Assembly: GCA_018292915.2 (NCBI GenBank)
Contig: JACVVK020000166.1
Coordinates: forward strand, 1,002,501-1,066,500
Direction of reading: 5' to 3'
Origin: Batillaria attramentaria
Lineage: Eukaryota; Mollusca; Gastropoda; Batillariidae
Length of the DNA: 64,000 nt
The notes beneath the pieces are model-generated. The model ran no database searches, was not told the origin of the DNA, and was given only the letters and a program-made list of their open reading frames with translations. The translations under genes and the position numbers were made by a program. Shown here in pieces: positions 48,687 through 59,992 of this stretch (positions within the stretch are counted from its first letter, which is position 1; each line of letters starts with the position of its first letter).

Positions 48687-51387
48687 CGTGCGTGTGGAGT
48701 TGGTGGGTGGTGGTGGGGCAGGTAGTATTGCTATCACTATATTGTCGCTGCTACTTCGTACAACTATCAAAGCTACCACAGCTACTGCAACCAGTGCTAC
48801 CGTTCAAAAAGAAATTCAACATCAGCCCGACTTTCCCTCACACGGATCATCCCCTACCGCAGTTTCCGTGAAAATCATTCATAAATTTCAACAAAATTAC
48901 TTCTTGTTCACAAAGGAATCAAACGCAAGATAGCCCTTGCCTTGCTGACAGCCCGTATCTCAGAACGCCAGAAGGACGGTATCATGGATCGCGTGGCCCA
49001 CGTGGTGGAAATGGAAATGTCCCAAAAGGCCATGCGGGTCAACATCCCGGATCATCGAGCGGCCGCGCAGCTGGACCGTGTCCATAGGACGATCCAGGAA
49101 CTCATCCGTGACGAGGTAGAGTGAAAAAAATCAGCAAGTTCTTGACGCAGTGTGAAATGACAGAATAGATAATAGTCAGTCAGTCTTTAATATTGGTACG
49201 GAATGACGCACTGACTGACCCAGCCCGTGCCTATACAGAAATATCGGCAAATAAAACCAGATCCATCATTTACAGTGTGTAACTTGGCAATATACGTAAT
49301 TTCACCAAAAACTGAAATTTAGGCTACAGAAAATGCGGAAAATTGAAACAGAGTCTGATAACATAGTGAGCAAATGATTGTTTTCACATGTTCAGGGCAG
49401 GGTCCAGAACAGTCATCATTAACTTATCCCGTCCGAGTGCTATAGAAACAAAGCAGGGCCAGTATGTATTAGTCGAGGTTAGGGCTTTTAGCCCCGGGTT
49501 AGAGTCTAACCTCGAACTAAACTAGCTCAAGGGTTAAATTTTCTGTTGTTTTTTTGTTTTAGGAATCAAGAAGCGGGCCCAATCCAGCAAGGTGCCTAAA
49601 CTATTATAGAAGGATTTTTTTCTTCCTTTCTTCGCTTCCTTTTGTATTTATTTTTGCTTTAGGGTTTCTTTTGCCCTAGTCTGGGTTAGGCCCGTAGCCG
49701 TGGGATAAGTTAACCTCGACTTTTACATACGGGCCCAGAAATCTAGGCTCTGTGTCATGCTACAGGTGGACCCGATCCTGTATGGCGAAGAGCATAATTC
49801 TACCTGGGACACTGACGACTATGACGAGACGCTGGAGGTTCTGAAGAGGAAGCTGGAGGAACTGCAAGTGTTCAAGGAATGTTACCAGGCTGTCAATGTG
49901 AGTAGGACTCTTATTACACTGCCATTATTATCACTGTTTACACTCAAGGACGTAAAGCTCATTTTATTTTATTTTACGATGACTTTTCTCCAAACCCCAA
50001 ACAAACTTTCGGTAGACCATGGTCTCCGCCTCCCCCTCCCTCCGAATCGCCTAGTAGCTCTAATTCAGTAAATACTTACCTGGACGAACCCATCATACAT
50101 GACAGGAAACCAAGCCGCCACAGCGTTGGAATATTTGAGTCATTGGTCGATTTCCCGGCTGGAAGTCAAAACAGTCCGGTGGCTTTTTTGCTGTTAAACC
50201 CGTCGTTCGTATCATCCTCATAATGCAAAAGAGGGTGTTGCACCCCTGGGAGAAACCCACGACCAACCAAACATGAAACAACACAAATTACTTATTCTTT
50301 TTTCCAGATCGGACAGAGTAGCTCCAGCAACCTTCCTTCGCTTCTGCTGCAGAAGATCGAGGAAATCAAGACAAAGATCAAGATCTTACAGCAAGAAAAA
50401 CAAGAGGCAGCATCAGAGTCGGCCAGGCTGGCTCATGAAAGAGACGAACAGCAGAGGTCTATATCCAAGCTGGAACAGTACAACAGAAGCCTCGAGTTAG
50501 AGAACAGAACTCTTGAGGACGATAAGCAGTTTCTGGAGCAGACGGTGAGGAAGCTGCAGAACTCAAGGAAGTTGACGGAAAAGGACTTTCAGAAGCTGGA
50601 GGACGAGAACAGGGACCTGAAATCTGAGCTCCAACAGCAGCAAGACAGGCTGTCAGACATCACACTCCGCATCAGAAGTCTGGACGACCAGAATATGAAG
50701 CTCACCAGAGACAATCAGAAGCTTTCCGCGGCTAACGCTCAATTCAGGAAGAACGCCAAAACCAACGGGCACGCCTCCGCTGCTGCTCTCAAGTCAGAAA
50801 ACAAGCGACTCACCAACGAACGGGCTCAGCTGAAGAAAGACATTCAAAAGATGGAAGTCGACAAGCGACAACTGGTCATCCGATCTCAGAAGCTGGAAGC
50901 AGAGAACGCCAACCTCAAGGAGCAGAAACGGAAGCTGCTGCAGGAGAAGAAGAGGTTCCAAGACGAGAACAAAACATTGAGAGAAGACGCAAAACGATTG
51001 GCGATCGGAAAATACGCACTGCTACCGCCGATCGACGAGGATGCGGACAGCGAGGACAACGACAACTCCAGCAGAGGGAGGAGCAGGAACAGCAGGAACA
51101 AACAGCTAGGAAAAGGCAGCCAACAGCTTAGCAGAAAGATACCCAGGACCACCGAGAACATCCCGAGCAAGCAGAGGTCCAAGACAGGCACGCCTTGGAA
51201 CAAGTACAAGGACGAGGACAGACAGAAAGGATCCAAAGCCGGTACGAGCAAAGGCAACACAGATGACGCCGATGATCAGGGAGCTGGAACAAAGAAACCG
51301 GCGAGCTACATGATGCCCACAGCTGCTTCAAGGCGTCGTGTTGAGGATGGAGACATATCTCCTCGACGTGCTGCTGCGTGGAAATAG
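46271..51387 (+). CDS. Gene E: CARD-coiled-coil protein (612 aa)
   Basis: Five exons: 46271-46522, 48181-48355, 48916-49115, 49766-49897, 50308-51387; phases 0, 1, 0, 0. Met at 46271 is the first ATG and has an ACAAAAATGG context. Residues 1-~44 are low complexity, Lys/Gly/Ser-rich. A CARD covers ~45-135 (RQATLINYHLAIEDSVDI; MLDILPSKNDAAFDQLV; YKWLAL); its RG of the LLPxRG motif is replaced by KN. The CARD is split by a phase-0 intron and ends at a phase-1 intron, as in C and D. Residues ~143-190 (LLTARISERQKDGIM) and DPILYG (211-216) match gene F. Coiled coil spans ~254-430 with regular KLEDENRDLKSEL-type heptads. The tail (~435-612) is charged and Ser-rich, ending DGDISPRRAAAWK. Likely an oligomeric CARD scaffold; no catalytic domain. 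Confidence 0.86.
46655..46951 (-). mobile_element. Second SINE family, copy 2, minus strand (gene E intron 1)
   Basis: Closely similar to 13750-14046 and in the same orientation, including CCCTTTCGGGAAATTCG, GAAACCCCCGATGAGCAGCC, and on the minus strand GGTTCGAGCCCAGG (B box) and GGTGGTCTAATAGG (A box). It follows a (CT)n-(GT)n-(GGTTGT)n tract just inside the intron. Confidence 0.88.
47558..48157 (+). mobile_element. TTAA-flanked MITE (copy 2) with a second MITE nested in it, gene E intron 1
   Basis: The sequence CATCTTTGCTAAGCCAGC ... GCATTAGCCCCTTTAA matches the reverse complement of 36874-37225 on both sides of a 277-bp insertion (47807-48083). The left terminal repeat is lost; the right end with TTAA is intact and lies 23 nt before exon 2 of gene E. 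Confidence 0.75.
47807..48083 (+). mobile_element. CTGGGCCC-type MITE, copy 1 (nested)
   Basis: Terminal inverted repeats are CTGGGCCCATATGTCAAA and the reverse complement of CTGGGCCCGCATGTAAAA. The interior has poly(A) and C runs and a second internal inverted repeat around CTCTAACCCGGGGCTAA. A second copy in opposite orientation is at 49455-49739. No coding sequence. Confidence 0.8.
48396..48490 (+). repeat. (CA)47 in gene E intron 2, just after exon 2
   Basis: The tract begins 40 nt after the exon 2 donor, behind (CTGT)n. A (GT)n run (48619-48684) occurs later in the same intron, so the intron RNA could form a CA-UG stem bringing exon 2 and exon 3 closer. Confidence 0.85.
48619..48684 (+). 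repeat. (GT)33 in gene E intron 2
   Basis: A pure dinucleotide run 231 nt before the exon 3 acceptor, complementary to the (CA)n at 48396-48490. Confidence 0.9.
49455..49739 (-). mobile_element. CTGGGCCC-type MITE, copy 2 (gene E intron 3)
   Basis: Inverted relative to 47807-48083; shared pieces include TTAGCCCCGGGTTAGAGTCTA, CTGGGTTAGGCCCGTAGCCG and the terminus ACTTTTACATACGGGCCCAG. Its right end is 26 nt before exon 4 of gene E (49766). Confidence 0.8.
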
Positions 51388-51580
51388 CACACACAGAAAG
51401 TCTAATTTCACTGTACAGATAAGAAAATTAATTAAATGGTCTGCATTATTGCGCGGCCGCACATTGACAATGAAGCAGCTGCCAGACAGATGCCAACAGC
51501 TGCCTCCAGGCGTCGTGCTGAGAATGGGGACATATCTCCTGGATGGGCTGCTGCGTGAAAATAGCACCCACAGAAAGCTT
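51313..51580 (+). repeat. Duplicated C-terminal coding segment of gene E in its 3' flank
   Basis: The end of the CDS (51313-51398) is repeated at about 51491-51580. Translated in the matching frame, the first copy ends PTAASRRRVEDGDISPRRAA and the second PTAASRRRAENGDISPGWAA followed by a stop. The second copy begins with ATG after CTGCCAGACAG, a possible splice acceptor. It could be an alternative last exon or a neutral partial duplication. Confidence 0.75.
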
Positions 51581-52375
51581 GTTATAACGTAAAGACAGTG
51601 GTGTGAAGTATCCTCGCGGCAGCTCTAGCTGACAATTCGGCAACTGCCTCTTTCGAATAATTTCGTGCAGCTATACTATATAAGAATGAAATGGACTCTG
51701 AAGTGCTGTACGTCTAAACCTTCTGCAGTGTCCAAGAGTGATTGTTGGTGGGACAGTTGAAATGAACCTTTACAAACATATGGAGGAAACGCGGCAGACA
51801 AGTTTTATGGTTAGCGTGGTGAGCAGTTAGTTAGTTAGGGCTTTACGCCGCGCAAGCTACAAAGACTATTTCGCGGTGGTGAGCAGAATAAGACACGTGA
51901 AGGGTCTTCGTGTATTGTAGCTTCCGTAGCCAACTATAACCTTTACTAAAAGGTTCTAATATTATTTATTCAAACCTAACAAATTCATTTTATTCTTCAA
52001 TTTTAAGTTTGGAGGAACGCTTAAGAATGAATACCGTACATCAAGAACCTACCCCCCCAGTCTCCTTCTCTGTGAACTTAACTTATAAATGTAACATTCC
52101 TCGTGACTTCAGACCTGTACATAATAATACTTCAGGTATTTCATTTGTGCTGTACCGCTTAAATGTGTTAGCACTCAGTCATAACGTGTCGCCTCAGTGC
52201 GTGCTTTTTTGTATCCATTGTCCGTTTTGTCAACACATGTGCCTCTTATATACATATTTTTGTGTGAGCTCTGTCGCCAAAGCTACAAATGGCTTGGCGG
52301 ACAACGAAACAAACGACTATCAATGTGCCAAACGGGAGACAACAAAGAAGAGAGTTATAGGACTTAGGAATATGA

Positions 52376-52381
52376 AATAAA
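52376..52381 (+). promoter_or_regulatory. Putative poly(A) signal AATAAA of gene E
   Basis: AATAAA about 0.99 kb after the gene E stop codon, followed within 30 nt by TG-rich sequence (ATGTGTTTGTAAATG). No nearer canonical hexamer was noticed. Confidence 0.3.
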
Positions 52382-52510
52382 TGTGTTTGTAAATGTACAA
52401 CTTTCCATGCCACATTATTTTATTGTTATTTTATCTGTTTTGAAAGAGACATTGATACTAGCCTTTTTTTCTAGTATGCAGATAATTCATACACTTGCTG
52501 ACTCTTGCGG

Positions 52511-52590
<80 letters not shown>

Positions 52591-53728
52591 ACGCACGACA
52601 CCAGTTTTTTTAATTCGATGTATGCCGGAGAAAGAACTAAGCTAGCCTTTCACCTCAATGCGTCCCCGAACCACGGGTTACCAAAGGGTACAACGCACAG
52701 TTTAGCATACCTACTTATAGATATGCGCTGTACAATCCGACTGTTCGGCACTCCCACGATGCGACACGGCTGTAGAGCGTTTGGGCGCAAACGTACTGAT
52801 TTACACACAGAATGATCATGATACGGTTGTTCCTCGTCACACAAGCACGCGCCTTATTCTAGGGCTGTAGACTGTATAAACTGGGTACCCGTACCAACGG
52901 GATTTTCTGTAATCCGATTTGTAATCTGCTTGCTGGCAGAAAGCACTGAACAGCCTGCAACAAGCACGCTTCTATTCAGCGCTCGTCAAAATCCCTTTCA
53001 CGCCATACTGACCTGTCTGAAGAGAGAAAAACAAAACAATACCCTAGGAACGCTCCTCCAGTTCAATCAATAACAACACTCAAAAATTAAAACGGAGAAT
53101 TCGAAACGCTTATCCATGCTATTCACACTTTCCTTCGCCGCGGTGCAAATATTATTACAATACCTCGTTACTTGCAGCCAACTAGGAACCGGCAATGCTA
53201 GATGAAAGCGTCAAAGTAATCGGCATACATGAAGTACAGGCCCTCATTCAAGCGCGGGCAAGTGATCAACGTATGCACAGAAAGGCTCAGGGCTGACCCG
53301 ATACGGGGACCAAGCAAGCGAACGACTCTCGAAGAATATAGATTGCCGTATAATAGGCTGGGCAATTCAAATCAACAATGGGTTAGCGGGCGAGTAGAAA
53401 GGACGAGCGTTGAGAATGAAGTTAACGACATTGTAACAACTTTCCAGGCGAGAATGCAGGAGTGAACTGAGCAGGTAAGGACTGTGGCTATTTCTTGTTT
53501 TTAATTGTTTTGGTCGACGTGTCAAGTAGTAATGCTGAGTACGGGGACGTGGATTGCAGTGCCAAACTAGTTAAAAGTTATCACTATCTCAAACGTTTTC
53601 TTTCAAACTGATTTTGATGAGCCAGAGACCGGCTCGAACACTTCAGCAGGAAGAGTGTGAACTGGGAAATGTAGGCTAACGGTACCAGCAATGACTATGG
53701 TAGGAGTATCATAATTTTTGGTACCAGA

Positions 53729-53730
<2 letters not shown>

Positions 53731-53822
<92 letters not shown>
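53731..53822 (+). repeat. (GT)46 microsatellite
   Basis: Pure dinucleotide run in unique intergenic sequence between genes E and F. Confidence 0.9.
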
Positions 53823-53827
<5 letters not shown>

Positions 53828-55178
53828 CGTTTAGACTTTCCATATTTTGCGAAATAACAAACCTGCCCCTGCCACTCTCCCACCCTCCGTATAACAACTT
53901 TACCTATCAAATTTCTTCTATTTAGCTACCACACTATTCTTAAAGCTTGTTATTCGTCTTCTTGTCTCAAAAGAAACCCAGCTGCAGCCCTATTCTAAAT
54001 CAATACTACTACCTGGCATCGTCGATAATTTACCACCGACTGTTAACTGTTTAACCTGTTGTCACCTATGGTGACTTCTGTGTTAATAAATGCGCCCTTA
54101 ATGGCTTTGCACTCGAAACTGATAGAGTTTGACATACTGATGCATCACACCCAGAGAATTTCGAAGCAACAAGTGCTATGTTTGCCTGCAAACACCAAGA
54201 AGGGGAATGTGTTTGCTTGTCTTTGTTATCAGCCTGTCGTAACTTAGCTCCTGGTCTATCATGTTCGAACAGTGATTACACGCACTCATGATACCTTAAT
54301 GTAACGGCAAATGACCACTATTAGCTGTAGAAGAAACCCAGAGTCGCTTTATACAAACCTCCTTTCAGTGCCAAACATACAAGAAATGGAGCTTCTCAGC
54401 GGTCTGTGTTCCATTACAGTGACCCTAACACATTCGCAAAGCCTTCAAACCCGTCATTGACTCAAAGTTTGCCATGGCAAAGTAAACTAAACTTCCGTTT
54501 CCTCTGGAGTCCAAACATGGCAATATTGGTAGGGAAGGGTTGGGTGTGTTCAAACGTCTGGTCTTGTGTGAACACACGGTCCTAGATAGATCATGGTATT
54601 TTCTGTCAGACCCATGCATCGTGTGATGTGTGCACCGCCAGTATATGTATCGCTTGTTCAGATAGGCTGAGGCTGATGGGATTGACAGTCTATCAAAGTA
54701 AGTCATGATTTAAGTTTACTGTGAAACAATACGCAAAACTGCCGTGTCAGTGAAGACTGATATTGTTCTCATATTTCTTATTAGAAGTATGTATGCTGCT
54801 ACCAACGGTATGCAAATTGTTCTTTCGCCTCCTTCTACATGTTGTTAAAGTATGAAGTATTTTTGTCTAAAAATGGCACACACAGCACATACGCACATCT
54901 ATATTCGTGCGCGCGCGCAGGCAAGAACACATACACATTAAGAACGTAAAGTATTCCCCCTAAACAAATCCCACAAACCACCACGAATACCACCACAACC
55001 ACAACCACCACCACGACTACACGTTGAACAGCAGCAACAATAATAACTTTCTTGGACCCATGCCACCACTAACCTCATATCACAATATATTTCTGTGCAT
55101 GGTCCCGTCCCTTTCAGTCTCCTAGCTTTCACCGATTCAAATTGAGTCACTTCTCACTTCTTTTTTTTTTAGCACACT

Positions 55179-56550
55179 ATGGGCAGTTCGGCCTCCACGG
55201 CTTCTTCTCAAGAGAAGCGGGCGACCCTGAGGCAGACAAATTTTATCCAAAAGAACAGAATGAACGTAAAGCCTGCTCACAGACGCACCGACAGCACAGC
55301 TACCGCGGACCCACAAAACAACAACAACAACAACAACCCACAATACTACTACAACAGGAGTCTGCCTCAACCACAAAAGAACCCCCCTCCAAGAAAGACT
55401 GTTGTTGAGAAAAACCCTGAAGACGGTGCTAAAACTCAGCCGAAGAAGAGAGTGACTATCAAGGAGGATAAAGACAAAAACACTAACGTCTCTCAGAACG
55501 GAAAAGTAAAAACCAACGACAAGGCGACTCCTCCCAAAAAGACTGAAAACAAGACAACGAAGAAAACCCAGAACACGGTGAAAATTTCAGTGAACGGCAC
55601 GGACGGGAAAAAGAAGACGGAGAAAGCTGGAGAAAAGAAGACGGAGAAAGCTGGAGAAAAGAAAGCGCCCAAACCGAAACCGTCTCCCGCAACGCCACGG
55701 AGGAACGTGGAAACGGCGAGATCTGAGGAGACACCAAGGAGGACTGCCCCGATGTCCCGGGGTGGTTATTCCGTTCAGGATTCTTACATTTCTGACGAAG
55801 AAGATGTTGAAGGTTAGTGCGTAGTGTATGCAAGTGTGGGTTCCATAGCTGCGTGTTTTTTTTGTGACCGACTAGTGTAGGCTACTCCCTGATTAAACAG
55901 GCTAATTCCATCTTTCCTAAGCCAACTCATGATTTGCAACAGTTTCATCTGTGAGTGCGCCTGGACGCTCGAAATACTCGGCTATCGTGGTGATTAGTAC
56001 AGCTCTTAATGCGATACAATGTTTGCACGAGCGGTCGAATATTCAAATTTTACGATTGTGTGTTACACTACTGGAGCGCTCAGTGTGGTCATCGCATCAA
56101 AGAGTACGCTTCTGTTGGCTCAGTGCCAGCATTACAGGCGTTATCACTGCCCAGGTGTCTCAGAGGTGTGATGATATATACCACGAAAATAGCTCAGAAC
56201 TATACGTGAACATAGAATGGTATAGCATTATGCTGTGCGTCATAGCATTTGTTCTAAAGGGGAATTCAACAAAATACGTATAGGACTGGGTTAAACCCGG
56301 CAATGGAGCTGGGGAAAAGACGAGATGAGGGAAGGGAGATTCGTGATATATTGACACCATCAATAGTAATTAAATAAACAAGGCGTTTCAGACGGGATCC
56401 GTAAAATATTACTCTGTTGTTATAGTGTTCGTTCACACGTTTAATAAATGCTTAAAAAACAACAACAACAACAACAAAAAGATGAATCATTGTCGCACTT
56501 ATTTACTGTGAATCGAAACACTACCTTACTTGTGCAACCACGTTGAAAAG

Positions 56551-56636
<86 letters not shown>

Positions 56637-58163
56637 TTTCGCTTGCGCTTATTTTTTGTCGCTTTCACTTCCCATAACCCTGAATCTGTTAACAGAGCTT
56701 CCAAACGTCAGCGGAAAAGAGAAGATAGCTGCTCACCTCCGCTCAAGCCGAGTACCTGAAACCAAAGTGCGCACTCTGGCTGTGAGGATTTCGGAAGAAA
56801 CGAAGAAAGAACAGATGAAGACTCCAAGAGACCCCAGCGCAGACGTAACGAAAACCCTGCGGAGAGTAATCCACAAAAACCTGGACACTATGCTGTACGG
56901 AGCTCCGAGGAAAACAAAACTACGCAACGTGGAGGACGAAGAAGAGCTGGTCCACAAAGTGGCCGAGATGACCGAACTCCTCGAGTCTGACCTCACCACG
57001 TGTTTCACCAGCGCGCAGCAGTACAGTCACCATGACGAGAACACCTATGGCAAGTCCATGCCTGTGGTGATACAGGGCGCCATGCAGCAGCTGGTGACTG
57101 ACCACGAGATCCTGCAGCAAGAGCACGAGCAGCTGCAGCAGGAGAAAGAGGATGCGGAGCGCGCGAACCTCCAGAGCCGCCACAAAACGGAAGCCATGCA
57201 GGAGTCGACCTTCCAGCTCGAGCTGGAACACCAGAAGCTGACGGAGGACAACAAGAAGCTGAAGGAACACGTCAGCTCTCTGGAAACGGAGGAGGAAACA
57301 CTGAGACTGACTCTGCAGGATCTGGAGCAAGAAAACTCAAGACTTCAGAAACAGGTGAACCATTTCTTTGAGGAAGGTGAAATTGAAGATGGCTGTGGAT
57401 GTGGGCGAAGGACGGGGGCGTAGCTATGGGGGGTGCGGTTGGGGTGGGGCACAACAATGTGAACTGGCGGGGTTAATTCACAGAGTAAAGGCCATTTACT
57501 TCTCTAGTCTTGACCTTTAGTTTAAAATCTTATAAATAATTCTTATGCAAACGACAAGTTTTGTTAAATGTGTGCGCACGAACAACCATTTGCCCCCATA
57601 CATAAAATGCATTATGATTAGTGGCATGTACGGGTGACGAATGGCCAGAAGCTGATTATGTAGGGTGCTTCACACCAACATTATGATTATCTCACACTGA
57701 CACATTGTGTCTCATTTACTGGATAATTGAATGTAACTGCATAGAAACACCAGGCTGAATTCAAAGAAAACTGTGTCCTCATCAACAGGTTGAGAACCTG
57801 GAAGAGAACAACACACACCTGGCCAAGGGACTGGACAAATCCCAACACACCTGCGCCCACCTGACGGTCCAAGTCGCAGACCAGGCTAAAGAGATCGCTC
57901 GTCTAAAAGACCCGGATCCAGAAATGGTGTACCGGATCCAGACGCTGCAATCCGAGCTAACGGAATCGAAAACGGCCAACAGAAAGTTGGAGCTGGAAAA
58001 GGGGGCCATCAAATCCAATTTACAGAAACTGCAAGCCAGCTACAACGCCATGTTGAAAGAAAGGGGGATTCTTTCTAAAGAGAACATACAGCTTCACAAA
58101 GAGAACGAGCTCGTGAAGACAACTAACAAGAAACTGGTGTTAGCGTCGCAGATCCTAAGGTGA
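55179..58163 (+). CDS. Gene F: coiled-coil family member with N-myristoylation consensus, no CARD (555 aa)
   Basis: Three exons: 55179-55812, 56696-57354, 57789-58163; phases 1 and 0. The protein begins MGSSASTAS: Gly2, small residues 3-5 and Ser6 fit the N-myristoyltransferase consensus, so membrane tethering is plausible. Residues ~10-210 are low complexity, Asn/Gln- then Lys-rich (three TEKAGEKK-like repeats), with nuclear-localisation-like basic runs as a competing interpretation. From residue 212 it aligns with gene E: LAVRISEETKKEQM against E's LLTARISERQKDGIM, and DTMLYG (275-280) against DPILYG. Residues ~340-555 are continuous coiled coil, and the protein ends in it. Exon 1 ends in phase 1, the same phase as the intron after CARD in C-E, so exon 1 appears to stand where the CARD exons were. 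An upstream TTTTTTTTTTAG at 55171 suggests a 5' non-coding exon. Confidence 0.85.
55893..56260 (+). mobile_element. TTAA-flanked MITE (copy 3), gene F intron 1
   Basis: Begins TTAA-ACAGGCTAATTCCATC and follows the family sequence through TTGGCTCAGTGCCAGCATTA and the GTGTGATGATATATACCACG segment. The right end is diverged. Same orientation as the gene E copy, opposite to the gene D copy. Confidence 0.7.
56552..56630 (+). repeat. (GT)39 upstream of gene F exon 2
   Basis: Pure (GT)n ending 65 nt before the exon 2 acceptor (GTTAACAG, 56695). The open frame that fuses it to exon 2 is spurious. Confidence 0.9.
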
Positions 58164-58931
58164 TAAAACGCTGCATTCTTTGTTGGTGTGTACTTCTCAA
58201 AGATGTTAGCGTTCTGTTGCCCTGGGTTCCGCGATGAAGAACACTATTTTGCAAAATCCTCGATCACTCTCGTTGAACTTACATATCAAGGAATATCTCT
58301 TTGCCCCAAGTTGCAAATCGGGCAACGACCAGAAACTGTACATGGTGGCGTCTTGAGTTGGAGAAAAGCCTGAACATTCACCTGCCAGCTGGCTTTATTT
58401 TCCATAGTGGCACCGTCCGTGAAATCACCTTCGCGATGGAGGGGATACACGTACACCTCCGAACGCCTCATCCTTGACTGTGAAGACATTGCAGTGTAAT
58501 TTTTGGAAGCAGTCGTCTTTTAAAGCGAGGCATCGTGATTCATCTTTACACTGGTCGAGATTTGAGCCGGCGAGAATGGCATTGCTGTTATCCATTGATA
58601 ATCATAATCGACTGCAGTAGTTTCCATGCATGCGTGCAGTCTACTTCTTCAAGTGTTACCCCAAATGATTTTATTCTATAGACCTGAATACGCCAAAAGT
58701 ACATGTGTGTATATGGACATAACGGGAAGAAAAGTAGACATCAAGTCTCTGTTGTACTCTCATTGCCAGTAGCTTGGTTATTAAGACATAATTATTGCCT
58801 TCGTCCTTGGTATCAACCTTACGTAGGGGAAATAGATGCCAAACCCCATGCCCACCATTACAACCAGCCAACCAATCGTTCAACTCGGGCCTCTGCTAAC
58901 AGCTTCAGCCCGCAATCTTCCATTGACTCAC
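58164..58931. other. Interval between convergent genes F and G
   Basis: No exon could be identified on either strand, including any further minus-strand exon of gene G. A degenerate fragment at about 58785-58855 (GTCCTTGGTATCAACCTTACG, AGGGGAAATAGATGCCAAACC) resembles the 3' body of the tRNA-Arg SINE family. No AATAAA was seen for gene F. Confidence 0.45.
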
Positions 58932-59897
58932 CGTTTTTGTCGAGACGTGACTGTGACCCTTCAAGCCGGCGCACGTGCGTCTTCATGGCGTCCAGTTTGT
59001 GCTCCAGTCCGGACAGCTGTCTGAGCTGAGTGTCCGACGACTGTTGCTGCGTGGACAGCTTTGCCTCCAGTTCCTTCACCCTTTTCTCCAGGCCGTACTT
59101 GGCTAGCTGCACAGCGGTGGAACAATGTAGCATTATCTCATATAACTCGGCGCTCAGCGAAAGAAAAAGAAATTAAAAGAATCGTTCATTTCATTTCTCT
59201 TTTTCCTAAGATAAAAACGTATACATGTATTACTTTCTCTCTCTTTTTTTCAGAGTTGTTTTGTATTACAGTCATGAAGTGCATATTCCTTCGGGGAGCC
59301 GGGGTGGTCGAATGGTAGAGCGTTGGACTTCTAATGCTCGGGTCGTGAGTTCGATCCCGGCTGGGGCCAAATATTTGTGCTGGCTTTTTCATCGTTGCCC
59401 CGTCTTTGATATCACCCTATGTGGTGGAAAAGGACGTTAACCCCCCCCCCCCCCCCCCCGCATATTCCTTCTGACAAACTTACAATAGAAACAATCATCA
59501 TTCATTTGTTTTTCGCCCGGGTATGGCGGTTTTCTAACGCCTCCCCCCCCCCCCCCCCTCTCTCTCTGTCTCTCTCTCTCAGATAGTTTTCGTTTTCGAT
59601 CAATTTTCTATGATGATAAACCTGAAGAGTTCTGGATTCGTCCTTCAGTGCCTTCATCTCCTTTTCGGCACACGTTTTCAGCACATGGAACTGTTTCTGA
59701 AAAAGATGATAATTTAGGATAAGCCGGTGTGACACTATTTACGTCGGTCTTACCTGACGCCACTACAGTCACTCTGCCGATGTACAGACCCTTTAGATGT
59801 CCTGATGAAGACTAATAAATTAAGCCAAACTATTGAAATGCCGGCTGTGCGTTGCTACTCCGTATGTGTGCGCGTGCGCGCGCGTGTGGTGTGTGTG

Positions 59898-59992
<95 letters not shown>

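Larger units (their letters stand above)
51388..55178. other. Intergenic E-F
   Basis: Includes gene E's probable ~1-kb 3' UTR with a diverged duplicate of its last codons (51491-51580) and AATAAA at 52376. It also holds a SINE-like tail at 51827-51865, (GT)n at 52513-52588 and (GT)n at 53731-53822. Elsewhere I see nothing supportable; frames at 52009-52380, 53229-53465 and 54425-54706 show no domain or splice structure. Confidence 0.5.

Noticed and set aside
53229..53465. 78-codon frame as a missing CARD exon of gene F
   Set aside because: The translated sequence lacks the CARD core and has no flanking acceptor/donor pair in phase 1.
58286..58489. Minus-strand frame with CPIC as a further exon of gene G
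   Set aside because: It is not coiled coil, does not continue the CCDC73-like sequence and lacks a phase-compatible acceptor.
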